Assembly (NCBI RefSeq): GCF_000717055.1
Contig: NZ_JNXI01000004.1
Location: 511,877 to 575,876, forward strand
Direction: 5' to 3'
DNA length: 64,000 nucleotides
DNA from: Streptomyces iakyrus
GTDB taxonomy: Bacteria; Actinomycetota; Actinomycetes; Streptomycetales; Streptomycetaceae
In this document: positions 50,089 through 58,837 of the stretch, one piece after another
Numbering within the stretch: position 1 is the first letter of the stretch
Layout of the letters: every line of letters starts with the position of its first letter
Notes under the pieces: generated by a model
What the model saw: only the letters and a program-made list of their open reading frames with translations
Told to the model about the DNA's origin: nothing
The model's database searches: none
Translations under genes and position numbers: made by a program

Positions 50089-51597
50089 TCACATGTGTAC
50101 GACGGGGGCGGCATCCGGGTCCTGCTCCGGTACGCCGCGTCGGTAGAGGATGACGCTGATGACCAGGCCGACGCCGAAGAGGACAGCTGACCACCAGTAG
50201 GCGGTGGAGTAGGCCTCCAGGCCCGCCTGGGCCTGCACGGCGGCATTCCTTGGGTCCTTGCCGGCCAGGTAGTCGGTGGCGGCACTGGTGGCGAGAGTGT
50301 TGAGCAGGGCGGTGCCGATCGAGCCGCCGACCTGCATCATGGCGTTGACGGTGGCGGAGGCGACTCCGGAGTGCTCGGCGTCCACGCCGTCGACGGCCAG
50401 GCTCATGGCAGGGGGCATCACCAGGCCGAGGCCGAGACCCACCACGACCAGAGTCGGCAGGATGTCCCCGACGTAGGAGCTGTGCAGGTCGAGGGCGGTC
50501 ATCCAGACCATGCCCGCGGCGGCCAGGCCCATGCCGAGCGGCACCACCGGCTTGGGGCCGATGCGGGGGATCAGCACGCTGGTGGCGAGGGCGGAGGTCA
50601 CCATGAGCGCGCCGGTCATGGGCAGGAAGGCCAGCCCGGTCTCGATGGGCGTGTAGCCGAGGCTCTGCTGCAGGTAGTAGGTGAGGAAGAGGAACACTCC
50701 GAACATGCCGGCGCCGCTGATCAGCACGGCGATGAAGGAGGCGCCGCGGTTGCGGTCGAGCAGCACGCGCAGGGGCAGCAGGGGATGGGAGGACCTGGTC
50801 TGCCACACGGTGAACGCGGCGAGCAGGACGACTCCGGCGACCAGCCAGCCCCATGTTTGCGGCGAACTCCAGTCATGACTCTCGGCGTTGGCGAAGCCGT
50901 AGACCAGGCTGAACAGGCCGCCGCCGACGAGGATGGCACCGGGGATGTCGAGGCTGGTGGTCTTGTCGCGGGCCGTACGGCTCAGAAGGAGGACACCTCC
51001 GACAAACGCCGCACCGGCGAAGACGAGGTTGACGTACAGGGTCCACCGCCAGTCGAGGTGCTCGGTGAGCACACCACCGAGCAGCAGACCTATGGCACCG
51101 CCGGCGCCGGCGATGGCGCCGTAGACACCGAAGGCCCTGGCGCGCTCCTTGGAGTCGGTGAACGTCGTGGTCAGCAGCGACATCGCGGCGGGTGCGAGCA
51201 AGGCCCCGAACAGGCCCTGACCGACGCGCGCGGCGACCAGCATCTCGAAGCTGTTCGCGGCGCCGCCCAACGCGGAGGCCCCGGCGAAGCCGACCAGGCC
51301 GACCAGGAAGGTGATCTTGCGGCCGAACAGGTCGGCTATGCGTCCGCCGAGAAGCAGCAGGCTGCCGAAGGCGAGGGCATAGGCGGTGACGACCCACTGC
51401 CGGTCGCCGTCGGAGAAGCCCAGGTCCTTCTGGGCCGAGGGCAGGGCGATGTTCACGATCGTCGAGTCGAGCACCACCATGAGCTGGGCTACACCGATGA
51501 CGGTGAGAATCCACCAGCGATGGCGAGGTGGCGCGCCGGAGGACGGGAGCGGGGACACAGTGGCCGTGGCCGGTGTGCCGAGGGAGGTTTGTGACAT
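50089..51597 (-). CDS. DHA2-type MFS drug efflux pump (14-TM, EmrB/QacA-like)
   Basis: 502 residues from ATG 51597 (TGGAG upstream). Fourteen predicted membrane helices; V-V-L-D-S-T-I-V-N-I-A-L-P is the DHA2 family's TM1 signature and G-R-I-A-D-L-F-G-R-K the loop 2-3 motif. Likely proton-drug antiporter. It follows the MpaB-type gene by 109 bp on the same strand; both are probably repressed by the divergent TetR. Confidence 0.9.
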   Translation of the reverse strand: MSQTSLGTPATATVSPLPSSGAPPRHRWWILTVIGVAQLMVVLDSTIVNIALPSAQKDLGFSDGDRQWVVTAYALAFGSLLLLGGRIADLFGRKITFLVGLVGFAGASALGGAANSFEMLVAARVGQGLFGALLAPAAMSLLTTTFTDSKERARAFGVYGAIAGAGGAIGLLLGGVLTEHLDWRWTLYVNLVFAGAAFVGGVLLLSRTARDKTTSLDIPGAILVGGGLFSLVYGFANAESHDWSSPQTWGWLVAGVVLLAAFTVWQTRSSHPLLPLRVLLDRNRGASFIAVLISGAGMFGVFLFLTYYLQQSLGYTPIETGLAFLPMTGALMVTSALATSVLIPRIGPKPVVPLGMGLAAAGMVWMTALDLHSSYVGDILPTLVVVGLGLGLVMPPAMSLAVDGVDAEHSGVASATVNAMMQVGGSIGTALLNTLATSAATDYLAGKDPRNAAVQAQAGLEAYSTAYWWSAVLFGVGLVISVILYRRGVPEQDPDAAPVVHM

Positions 51598-51706
51598 GAC
51601 GAAGTCTCCAGAGAACGTGGGCAGAGAGGAGGAACGTGCGGGGATGTGATGCGGACGGCTGCTTCGTTGGAGCTCGTCATTGATGCGGTCGTTGATCGCG
51701 CAGCCG

Positions 51707-52921
51707 TCAGGCCGCCGGCGTGCCTGAGCGATGGACTCCCGCGTGCTGGAGAGCGACACCGAGAGGAAGAACAGCCGCGATCGGTTCGGATTCGGTCCCG
51801 GGCTCTTCGGCGGCCTGTCGGCGGGCCGCCCGGGCCGAAGCGGGGGAGAAGGTCTGCCAGTACCGGGCCTGGCGGTTCAGGGTGCTGATCAGCGGCATGA
51901 GGTCGGTCGCGGCCGGGACGTCGCGGATGCCCAGCCGGTCCGCTGCGGTGATCCTGAGGGACTGCCGGAGCACGCAGTGGATGAGGTCTTCCAGTTGCTC
52001 CTCGGACAGGACCGCGCCCGGCGCGTGAGCCGTGGCACGGGCCTGTGCGCCGATCAAGGCGGCTGTCGCAGCGCGTGAGGCGTCATCGGGTGCGGCCGTC
52101 ATGGTGCTCAGCAGGTCCTGCAGACGGCGGGCGCCGGCGTGGTCGGTGACGTCCTTGTACAGGCTCTCCTCGAGCCCCAGGAGATGGGCGACGTAAGACC
52201 AGTACTGGTAGAGGTGGCTCTCCTCCTCGGCGGTGATCTCGATACCGACGGCCGTCAGGGCCTGGAAGCCGGTGAGGGTGAAGCCGAGCCAGGTACGTGC
52301 CATGTCGAGCTGACCGATCGGCAGACCCTGGACGCCCATGTTCCAGTCCGTGAGGGACGCGGCCCGCATGCGGGCGTGGCGCAGCCGGGTCTCGACGGTG
52401 GCCACGTACCCCGGCCCTCCGCGCAGCAGCCCGCCCGGCCGGATGGTCTGCCGCGCCCACACCCCGGTCTCCGTGAGCCGGCGCGAAACGGTGGGCATCG
52501 GCCTGTCGGTCGGTGTCAGCAGCCGTGCCGTGGCGGGGGAGGTGCAGGTGTGGGCCAGCGCACCGGTGATCACGCAGAGACCGAACCACAGGGGCGGGAC
52601 GGACAGACTCACGGCGTCGCCGCGATGGAGCATCAGGGGGTCGACCCGGGAAGGGGTCGTCTCCACGTGCTTCAGCAGCGCCGCGACAGCTTCCGGGGGC
52701 CGCTCGTCGAGGCCTGCCAGCCCCTTCCTCAGACCGCCGTCGAGAGCCTGCCGTGCCTTGGCGCCGTACAGGTCCAGCTCGGCGATGACGGCATCGGCAA
52801 GCGGATCCCCGGCGGTGAGCAGCGGCGCCATGCGGTCTGCCTCCATGGAGGGCCGGCGGCCCACGGCTTCCAGGTCGATCACTCGTTCGGAGGGAGGGTG
52901 GGGGGTGTGGTTCGCGGTCAT
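51707..52921 (-). CDS. MpaB/DUF2236-family oxygenase-like protein
   Basis: 404 residues from ATG 52921. A mostly helical protein with R-R-L-T-E-T, A-R-T-W-L-G-F-T-L-T-G-F, E-E-E-S-H-L-Y-Q-Y-W and H-L-L-G-L-E-E-S segments that fit the MpaB/latex-clearing-protein (DUF2236) superfamily, whose known members use heme. Heme-ligating His cannot be chosen with certainty. Located between an efflux pump and its TetR, it may modify the inducing compound (inference). Confidence 0.75.
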   Translation of the reverse strand: MTANHTPHPPSERVIDLEAVGRRPSMEADRMAPLLTAGDPLADAVIAELDLYGAKARQALDGGLRKGLAGLDERPPEAVAALLKHVETTPSRVDPLMLHRGDAVSLSVPPLWFGLCVITGALAHTCTSPATARLLTPTDRPMPTVSRRLTETGVWARQTIRPGGLLRGGPGYVATVETRLRHARMRAASLTDWNMGVQGLPIGQLDMARTWLGFTLTGFQALTAVGIEITAEEESHLYQYWSYVAHLLGLEESLYKDVTDHAGARRLQDLLSTMTAAPDDASRAATAALIGAQARATAHAPGAVLSEEQLEDLIHCVLRQSLRITAADRLGIRDVPAATDLMPLISTLNRQARYWQTFSPASARAARRQAAEEPGTESEPIAAVLPLGVALQHAGVHRSGTPAA

Positions 52922-53015
52922 GTGGCTCTCACTTCCGAGAGGGTGCGACCGGGGCGTCGGACGCACTCGGTTCCCCGAGCCGGTCGGGGCGGCGGGGTGT
53001 CCGCGCGAACACCCT

Positions 53016-53055
53016 CTGACACCTGTCAGATTAATAGCAATCTGACGGGTGTCAA
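53016..53055. promoter_or_regulatory. Double TetR operator
   Basis: CTGAC ACCT GTCAG (53016-53029) and CTGAC GGGT GTCAA (53042-53055) are two small palindromes 26 bp apart, which together form one larger inverted repeat: TGACACCTGTCAGATT (53017-53032) and AATCTGACGGGTGTCA (53039-53054), 15/16 matches around AATAGC. It lies between MpaB (start 52921) and the TetR gene (53207). Confidence 0.8.
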
Positions 53056-53206
53056 GTAAGCTCTTCTCGTGAGACCGGAGCCGGGCTGCGGGCAAACCTC
53101 GCAGGCAGTCGGGTAAGGCCACTTCGGGAAGAGCACGAGGACTCACCGACGAACGACCCTGTGAGGCACGCCGCGCAGGCACGAACCAGCAGTCATGGAG
53201 GCAGTG

Positions 53207-53872
53207 ATGGGAGCACGAACCGAGTCCGTCCGGCGGCCGGGGCGCCCCGGTGCCGGCACTCCGGCGGTGCCCGGGGAGGAGAACATCCTCCAGCGAGGCC
53301 TCGAGGCCTTCGCGGAGCTGGGCTACGACCGTGCCTCCGCACGTGAACTGGCCCGCCGCCTGGGCGTCAGCCACAATTTCATCAACGACCGGTACGGGTC
53401 GAAGGCAGCCTTCTGGCGGGCGGTCATGGACCATGCGCTGGAGCTGCAACTGGAGCGCCTGCCGCAGGTGGATTCCGGGATCGACGACGCCGAGCGGCTG
53501 CGCCAGATCATCACCGGCTTCTACCGCACCGCGGCGGACACGCCGTTGATCGGACGCATCTTCGTCGACGAGTCGTCACGGGACACCGAACGGCTGGACT
53601 ATCTGTACGAGCGTTTCGTCGCTCCGGTCCTGCAGCTCATGACGCCCAGCATCGAACGGCTCGTCGCCTCCGGGCGCATGGCCCCCATTCCGATGGACGT
53701 GCTGTTCTTCGCCGTCGTCCCGCCCGTCGCGGGAATGGTGGAGGGTCCTCTGGCGCGGCGCCTCGGCCGACCCGAACCCGCTTCGTCGCAGCAGCTCACG
53801 GACACGGCGGAGGTGATGGCGACGCTCGTGGTCAACGGACTCCTCGCGACGGGTGCACCGAGGGACCGGTGA
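53207..53872 (+). CDS. TetR-family regulator of the MpaB-MFS operon
   Basis: 221 residues from ATG 53207 with GGAGG five bases upstream (an ATG at 53195 is less well placed). HTH: G-L-E-A-F-A-E-L-G-Y-D-R-A-S-A-R-E-L-A-R-R-L-G-V-S-H-N-F-I-N-D-R-Y-G-S-K. Full-length ligand domain. The strong operator at 53016-53055 lies upstream, so self-control and control of the divergent pump operon are expected. Confidence 0.9.
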   Translation: MGARTESVRRPGRPGAGTPAVPGEENILQRGLEAFAELGYDRASARELARRLGVSHNFINDRYGSKAAFWRAVMDHALELQLERLPQVDSGIDDAERLRQIITGFYRTAADTPLIGRIFVDESSRDTERLDYLYERFVAPVLQLMTPSIERLVASGRMAPIPMDVLFFAVVPPVAGMVEGPLARRLGRPEPASSQQLTDTAEVMATLVVNGLLATGAPRDR

Positions 53873-54299
53873 GCTCGGCCGGCGGCCTGTCCGGCGCACT
53901 GTGGGAGCTCTCTCAGGATCGCTGCACAGTTCGGACGGTTCGATCTGCCGCAGCCGGACCCGACAGCCGTTTCGCCCCCCAGAGGGCGACACCGTCCCCG
54001 CTCGGCACGGACGGCGTCGGCCACCGTCCGGATCCGCCGTCGGTGGCGGTCACCGCGTGCCGATCTCCGGCACCTGCTACGCGGCGGTCACCGGCGTCAG
54101 GTACTTCGGTGCGACAGCCGTCCCCTTCCGCAGGCCACGGGCACCGGTGACCAGCGGTTCGGGTATCCGTGCAGGAACCGTTCGCCGAGCCGGACAACGA
54201 GCGGGTGCTGCGCGAGCAGTTGCGCCGCCCACCGGATGCCGACGTCCGCTCCGGCCCGCGGCTGACGGCTCCGAGCGGCCCGCGGCAGGCCTCGGCCGG
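53873..54299. other. 427-bp gap without a recognisable gene
   Basis: Between the TetR stop and the response-regulator stop (convergent). Frames on both strands are open in places but are Arg/Pro/Ser-rich and lack codon bias or known motifs. About 54190-54290 one plus frame reads F-A-E-P-D-N-E-R-V-L-R-E-Q-L-R-R, which is protein-like but unidentified. Possibly another decayed gene. Confidence 0.35.
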
Positions 54300-54968
54300 C
54301 TACGACTTGGCTCTGACCAGACCGGAGTCGTACGCCGTGATGACCGCCTGGATGCGGTCGCGGGCGCCGATCTTGGCGAGAACGCGGCCTACGTGCTTCT
54401 TGACGGTGGATTCGGTCAGGACGAGACGCTCGGCGATCTCGGTGTTGTTCCAGCCCTTGCCGATGGCGACGAGGACTTCGCGTTCGCGATCGGTGAGGGT
54501 CTTCAGGCGGGGGTCCTCGGCGGGTGGGCTGTCCGCGGGGGCCAGGACCCGGTGGGCGTAGGCGTCCAGGAGGCGACGGGTGAGGCGGGGGGAGACCACG
54601 GCGTCGCCGGTGGCAACCGCGTGGATACCGGCGACGAGTTCCTCGGGGCGTGCGTCCTTGAGCAGGAAGCCGCCGGCGCCTGCGCGCAGGCCTTCGTAGG
54701 CGTACTCGTCGAGGTCGAAGGTGGTGACGATGAGGACACGGGTGCGGCCGCCGGCGGCGATGATGCGTCGGGTGGCCTCGATGCCGTCCATGCCGGGCAT
54801 GCGGATGTCCATGAGGACGACGTCGGGGCGCAGTTCGGCGGCCATGCGGACGGCCTCGGCGCCGTGTGCCGCCTCGCCGACCGGGGTCAGGCCGGGAGTG
54901 CCCTCCAAGAGCATGCGCACGCCCATGCGTTGCAGGGGCTGGTCGTCGGCGATGAGGACGGTGGTCAT
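54300..54968 (-). CDS. NarL/LuxR-type response regulator
   Basis: 222 residues. Receiver domain with acidic pair D8-D9, phospho-acceptor D54 (V-L-M-D-I-R-M-P-G-M-D-G), Thr in I-V-T-T-F and Lys in L-L-K-D. C-terminal LuxR HTH: L-T-D-R-E-R-E-V-L-V-A-I-G-K-G-W-N-N-T-E-I-A-E-R-L ... K-K-H-V-G-R-V-L. Overlaps the histidine-kinase stop (ATGA-type, 54965-54968), so co-translated with its kinase. Confidence 0.95.
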   Translation of the reverse strand: MTTVLIADDQPLQRMGVRMLLEGTPGLTPVGEAAHGAEAVRMAAELRPDVVLMDIRMPGMDGIEATRRIIAAGGRTRVLIVTTFDLDEYAYEGLRAGAGGFLLKDARPEELVAGIHAVATGDAVVSPRLTRRLLDAYAHRVLAPADSPPAEDPRLKTLTDREREVLVAIGKGWNNTEIAERLVLTESTVKKHVGRVLAKIGARDRIQAVITAYDSGLVRAKS

Positions 54969-56281
54969 GGCTGATGATCTCCCGGGGGGACGTCGAGGAC
55001 GACGTCCACGAGCCAGCCGTGGCCGGTGGCAGGCGGGCCGAGGGTGACGGTGCCGCCATACATGGCGGCCCGCTGGCGGATGCCGACGAGACCGTGCCCG
55101 GCGTCACCGGACTGTGCCCCGGCGGCTGCGCCGGTGTCGGCTACCTTGATGTGCACGGTGTCGGTCTCCTTGGTGACGGTGACGTCGGCCGTGGCACCCG
55201 GGCCGGCGTGTTTGAGGGTGTTGGTGAGGGCTTCCTGCACGATGCGGTACACCGTGAGCTGAACGCCGCTGCCGAGGGCATCGAGGTCGCCCATGGTCCG
55301 GTAGGTCACGGGCAGCCCCGCCGCTCGCACGCGTGTCAGCAGCGCGTCCAGGTCCCGGATGCCGGGCTGCGGGCCGAGCAGCTGTTCGTCCTGTTCATGT
55401 CCCCGCTCCTCACGCAGCACACCGAGGACCCGTCGGAGCTCGCTCATCGCCTGGCGGCCGGTGTCGGCGAGGATGCGCAGGGCGTCGGCGGACGTCTCGC
55501 CGCGGTTGGCGGCGAGAGTGGAGGCGCCGTCGGCGACGCTGACCATGACGGAGAGGTTGTGACCGACGATGTCGTGCATCTCGCGGGCGATGCGGGTGCG
55601 TTCGGCGGCGGTGGTGAGCCGGATGCGCTGGTCCTGCTCGATCTCCAGCCGGGTGGCCCGGTCCTCCAGTGCCGCGAGGTAGAGGCGGCGGATCCGTAGC
55701 GTCAGACCGATGGCGATGGCTGCCGTAGCCGTGCCCAGCAGGAAGAAGAGACCGAGGAAGGGGTGCTCGACAGGGGCCAGCACCCCCACCGCCAGGGACA
55801 GATCGGCCGCGGTGAGAGCGGCGGCCCAACCGAGCACGCGCAGTGATCCGTGCAGGGCAAGACTGTAGAGAGCGACGAGCGCGGCCATGCCGGTCTGCGG
55901 CCACACCCCCAGCGACCACTGGGCCAGCAACACGCCGGAGATCACCCAGTACGTGATCGCCGGGGTCCTGCGGCGCCACCACAGCGGTACGACGAGTGCG
56001 ACGGCGAAGGCGACCAGCGCCGGTGTGGCCAAGTGGCTGCGGTCCGTCGTGTCCCCGAAGGGGCCGTGGCGACTGTGGGACAGCAGATCGGGGAGGCTGA
56101 GCAGGGCGACGACGAGGACGACCGCGGTGTCGAGCACCCACGGATGCCGCTGGTCCAGTCGGCGTCGGGCGCTCCGACCGCGCAGTATCCGGCCCAGGAG
56201 AGGGTGTGCCCAGGCGTCGGCGAGCCCGGGGGACGGCGTGGTGGCCGCCCCCCGGGCGATGGTCGCGGGGGCCTGTCTCAT
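54965..56281 (-). CDS. NarL-type sensor histidine kinase
   Basis: 438 residues from ATG 56281 (a GTG at 56299 would add six). N-terminal five or six membrane helices, short coiled segment, HisKA_3 dimerisation box with the phospho-His in A-R-E-M-H-D-I-V-G-H-N-L-S, and HATPase (V-Q-E-A-L-T-N-T-L-K-H-A; G-H-G-L-V-G-I-R-Q-R-A-A-M-Y-G-G). No extracellular sensory domain: an intramembrane sensor of the kind often paired with an ABC exporter, as it is here. Confidence 0.95.
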   Translation of the reverse strand: MRQAPATIARGAATTPSPGLADAWAHPLLGRILRGRSARRRLDQRHPWVLDTAVVLVVALLSLPDLLSHSRHGPFGDTTDRSHLATPALVAFAVALVVPLWWRRRTPAITYWVISGVLLAQWSLGVWPQTGMAALVALYSLALHGSLRVLGWAAALTAADLSLAVGVLAPVEHPFLGLFFLLGTATAAIAIGLTLRIRRLYLAALEDRATRLEIEQDQRIRLTTAAERTRIAREMHDIVGHNLSVMVSVADGASTLAANRGETSADALRILADTGRQAMSELRRVLGVLREERGHEQDEQLLGPQPGIRDLDALLTRVRAAGLPVTYRTMGDLDALGSGVQLTVYRIVQEALTNTLKHAGPGATADVTVTKETDTVHIKVADTGAAAGAQSGDAGHGLVGIRQRAAMYGGTVTLGPPATGHGWLVDVVLDVPPGDHQP

Positions 56282-56305
56282 GATCCCACTGTCTCGCACC
56301 GCCGC

Positions 56306-57139
56306 TCAGGCGTCGCTCTTGAGGAGCCGCCATGCGGCGGCGGTGAGGGTGAGGGCCACCCACCCTGCGAAGACGGCGAGTCCCGCTCCCGGGGAGAGGG
56401 CGTCGGAGGACTCATGCAGGGCGTACATCGCCGAGCCCGCGTTGCTGGGGAAGTAGGGGTTGATGTTGTCGTAGAGGGAGTCGGGCAGCAGGGAGGCCAG
56501 GCCCGGAAGGATGAGCAGGACGCCTACCAGGACCGCGATCGCCCCGGCGCTGGAACGCAGCAGCACGCCCAGGGCCACACCCGCGACGGCGACCAGGGCG
56601 AGGTACAGGCCGGCACCGGCCAGGCTGCGCAGCACACCGTCGTCGCCCAGGGACAGGGCGATCTTCTCGTCGTCCAGGCCCAGGGTGCCCAGTTGGAATG
56701 CGGCCAGGGCGCCGAGCGTGGTCAGGACCAGGATGACGGCGCCGAGCACTGCGGCCTTGGTCCACAGGACGGGCAGGCGGCGGGGAACCGCGGTGAGGGT
56801 GGAGCGGATCATGCCGGTGGTGTACTCGCCGGCCGACAGCAGGACGCCGAGCACGCCGACGGCCAGCGACGCGAAGGTCACCCCGAGCAGGGCGAGGCTG
56901 ACCGCGTCCTGCTCGCCGGAGCCGGGTCCGGGCGGTCCGTCCTGGGGGGCCGCGTCGGGGCTGTAGGTGGCGGAGGCGATCGAGCCGAGGGCGATCAGCA
57001 GGGCCACGGCGACGGCGAGGGTGATCCAACTGGAGCGCAGGGACCAGAACTTGGCCCACTCCGCGCGCAGCACCCGCGGACCGGTGACCTTGTACACCCG
57101 GGTGCCCGCCCGAGTGGGGGAAAGTTCGGTGACAGTCAT
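56306..57139 (-). CDS. ABC-2 type transporter permease
   Basis: 277 residues; its start shares one base with the ATPase stop (TGATG). Six hydrophobic segments with A-E-W-A-K-F-W-S-L-R-S-S at the N-terminus and G-E-Y-T-T-G-M-I-R-S-T-L-T in the centre, the usual pattern of ABC-2 permeases for antibiotics, peptides or lipids. Together with the ATPase it forms an exporter whose expression the downstream two-component system probably adjusts. Confidence 0.9.
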   Translation of the reverse strand: MTVTELSPTRAGTRVYKVTGPRVLRAEWAKFWSLRSSWITLAVAVALLIALGSIASATYSPDAAPQDGPPGPGSGEQDAVSLALLGVTFASLAVGVLGVLLSAGEYTTGMIRSTLTAVPRRLPVLWTKAAVLGAVILVLTTLGALAAFQLGTLGLDDEKIALSLGDDGVLRSLAGAGLYLALVAVAGVALGVLLRSSAGAIAVLVGVLLILPGLASLLPDSLYDNINPYFPSNAGSAMYALHESSDALSPGAGLAVFAGWVALTLTAAAWRLLKSDA

Positions 57140-58068
57140 CAGGCTGCCTTTCGCTCGGTCTCGACGGGATGGCTCTGGTACTCGACGACGTCCCTGGTGA
57201 GGTCCATGAACGCGGCCTCCAGCGAGACTGCCTGCGGGGTGAGTTCGTACAGTGCCACCCCGTGCCCGGCCGCGATCCGCCCGATCTCCCGGGCGTCGCG
57301 TCCGGAGACCAGGAGTTCCTCGGCGGACGAGGAGGAGATCGTCACGTCCGGGCCCGCCAGCAGCGAGCGCAGCCTGCCGGCCTCGGCGGTGACGACCTTC
57401 ACGCCGCCTCCGCTCGCCTCCCGGGTGAAGTCGTCGACGGTCGTGTCCGCGAGTAGCCGCCCACGGCCGATGATCACCAGGTGGTCGGCGATCATCGCCG
57501 TCTCGCTCATCAGGTGCGAGGAGAGCATGACCGCCCGGCCCTCGTCGGCCAGCGAGCGCAGCAGATTGCGTACCCACAGCACGCCCTCGGGGTCAAGGCC
57601 GTTGACCGGCTCGTCGAGCATGACGATCGCGGGGTCGCCGAGCAGGGCCGCCGCGATGCCGAGCCGCTGGCCCATGCCGAGTGAGAAGGCTCCGACCCGC
57701 TTGTCGGCCACGCTGGTCAGCCCGGCCAGTTCGATGACCTCGTCGACCCGGCGGCGCGGAATGCCGTGCGTGTACGCAAGCGCCATCAGATGGTTGAACG
57801 CGCTGCGACCGGGGTGGACGGACCTGGCCTCCAGCAGGGTGCCGATCTCATGCAGCGGTGCCGTGTGCTTCGCGTACGACGTGCCGTTGACGGTGACCGA
57901 GCCCTTGGTGGGGGCGTCCAGGCCGACGATCATGCGCATGGTGGTGGACTTGCCGGCACCGTTGGGGCCGAGGAAGCCGGTGACCTCACCGGGCTTGACG
58001 GTGAAACTCAACGCGTCGACGACGGTCTTGTCGCCGTACCGTTTGGTCAGCTCACGCGCTTCGATCAT
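57139..58068 (-). CDS. ABC transporter ATP-binding protein
   Basis: 309 residues. Walker A G-P-N-G-A-G-K-S-T-T, signature F-S-L-G-M-G-Q-R (variant of LSGGQ, as usual in ABC-2 drug exporters), Walker B I-V-M-L-D-E-P-V-N-G-L-D, H-loop S-S-H-L. C-terminal ~80 residues match the DrrA/BcrA-type regulatory tail. First gene of a four-gene minus-strand operon: ATPase, permease, histidine kinase, response regulator. Confidence 0.95.
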   Translation of the reverse strand: MIEARELTKRYGDKTVVDALSFTVKPGEVTGFLGPNGAGKSTTMRMIVGLDAPTKGSVTVNGTSYAKHTAPLHEIGTLLEARSVHPGRSAFNHLMALAYTHGIPRRRVDEVIELAGLTSVADKRVGAFSLGMGQRLGIAAALLGDPAIVMLDEPVNGLDPEGVLWVRNLLRSLADEGRAVMLSSHLMSETAMIADHLVIIGRGRLLADTTVDDFTREASGGGVKVVTAEAGRLRSLLAGPDVTISSSSAEELLVSGRDAREIGRIAAGHGVALYELTPQAVSLEAAFMDLTRDVVEYQSHPVETERKAA

Positions 58069-58562
58069 GGGAGTGGGCCTTTCCCTCGGACTGGGCCGGG
58101 CGAGTGCCGCGACCTGCGCAGTCGACGTTAGGAGCGCGGCCCGCCCGAACCCTGGGACCAGGGGGGACACTTGATCGGCCGAGTGGTACCGCGGGTCCAC
58201 TCGGCGCCGATCACCGGTACGCCTCAGGTATGACGCGTCGGCGGATGGGCGCTGGTCTGCGGCCGCCCACCGATCAGCCGCAGGACGCGCACCGCGCCGC
58301 GCGCACTTCATCCGGGTCCCGCCACGGCCGCACTCCGGCGCAGGGATCGTAGCCGCGACCTGGTCGACGGCTACCGCTGTCGTCACCCTGCCGGCCGAAC
58401 GGGCCGCCCGGCCGGGGCGCGTCAGGATGACCCGCTTCGGTCTGGCCGTCGCGGCGGTCGGCTTTCCGGGAGCGAAAGCGGCGCTCGAACCGGTGACCCT
58501 GATCCTGGATCGTAACGCCCGCCGCTCACCCTCCAAGTGACGTTCTCGTACGACAAGGTCAG

Positions 58563-58588
58563 TGGCCCATGTCGATCGACGTGGGCCA
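58563..58588. promoter_or_regulatory. 26-bp palindrome upstream of the MMPL gene
   Basis: The half TGGCCCATGTCGA (58563-58575) is followed immediately by TCGACGTGGGCCA (58576-58588), symmetric at 12 of 13 positions with no spacer. It lies 250 bp before the MMPL start. The symmetry and lack of a loop favour a protein-binding operator over a terminator. Confidence 0.55.
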
Positions 58589-58655
58589 TCGACCCGGAAG
58601 AAGTAGCTGTTCAGGAGACCGAGCGGGGGGAGCTGAGTCGGGTCACACAAAGGAC

Positions 58656-58684
58656 TTGTGCGTTCGACTTGAGCGAGTGATAAA
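58656..58684 (+). promoter_or_regulatory. Possible sigma-70-type promoter of the MMPL gene
   Basis: TTGTGC (58656-58661), a 17-base spacer and GATAAA (58679-58684) fit a vegetative promoter in an otherwise GC-rich area, about 150 bp before the start codon. CACAA/TTGTG symmetry overlaps the -35. Confidence 0.35.
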
Positions 58685-58837
58685 GTCGATTGCATAGGCG
58701 GCGCCGAGTCGACACTCGGCGCCGGACCGCCCTTCCATGCCCTCAACCGATCGGCCGTGTGAGCCGACCCGCCCACTGCTCGACCGGCGGCCCTGTCGCG
58801 GCGTCCGGGAATCCCCTACCGACCTTGGGAGTTCGTC

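Larger units (their letters stand above)
58069..58837. other. 769-bp divergent intergenic region
   Basis: This long gap separates the ABC operon from the MMPL gene. It includes a 26-bp palindrome (58563-58588), a promoter-like pair TTGTGC/GATAAA (58656-58684) and, from 58350 to 58545, frames on both strands that look protein-like (plus strand: A-T-A-V-V-T-L-P-A-E-R) without known motifs. Probably control region plus a decayed gene. Confidence 0.4.
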
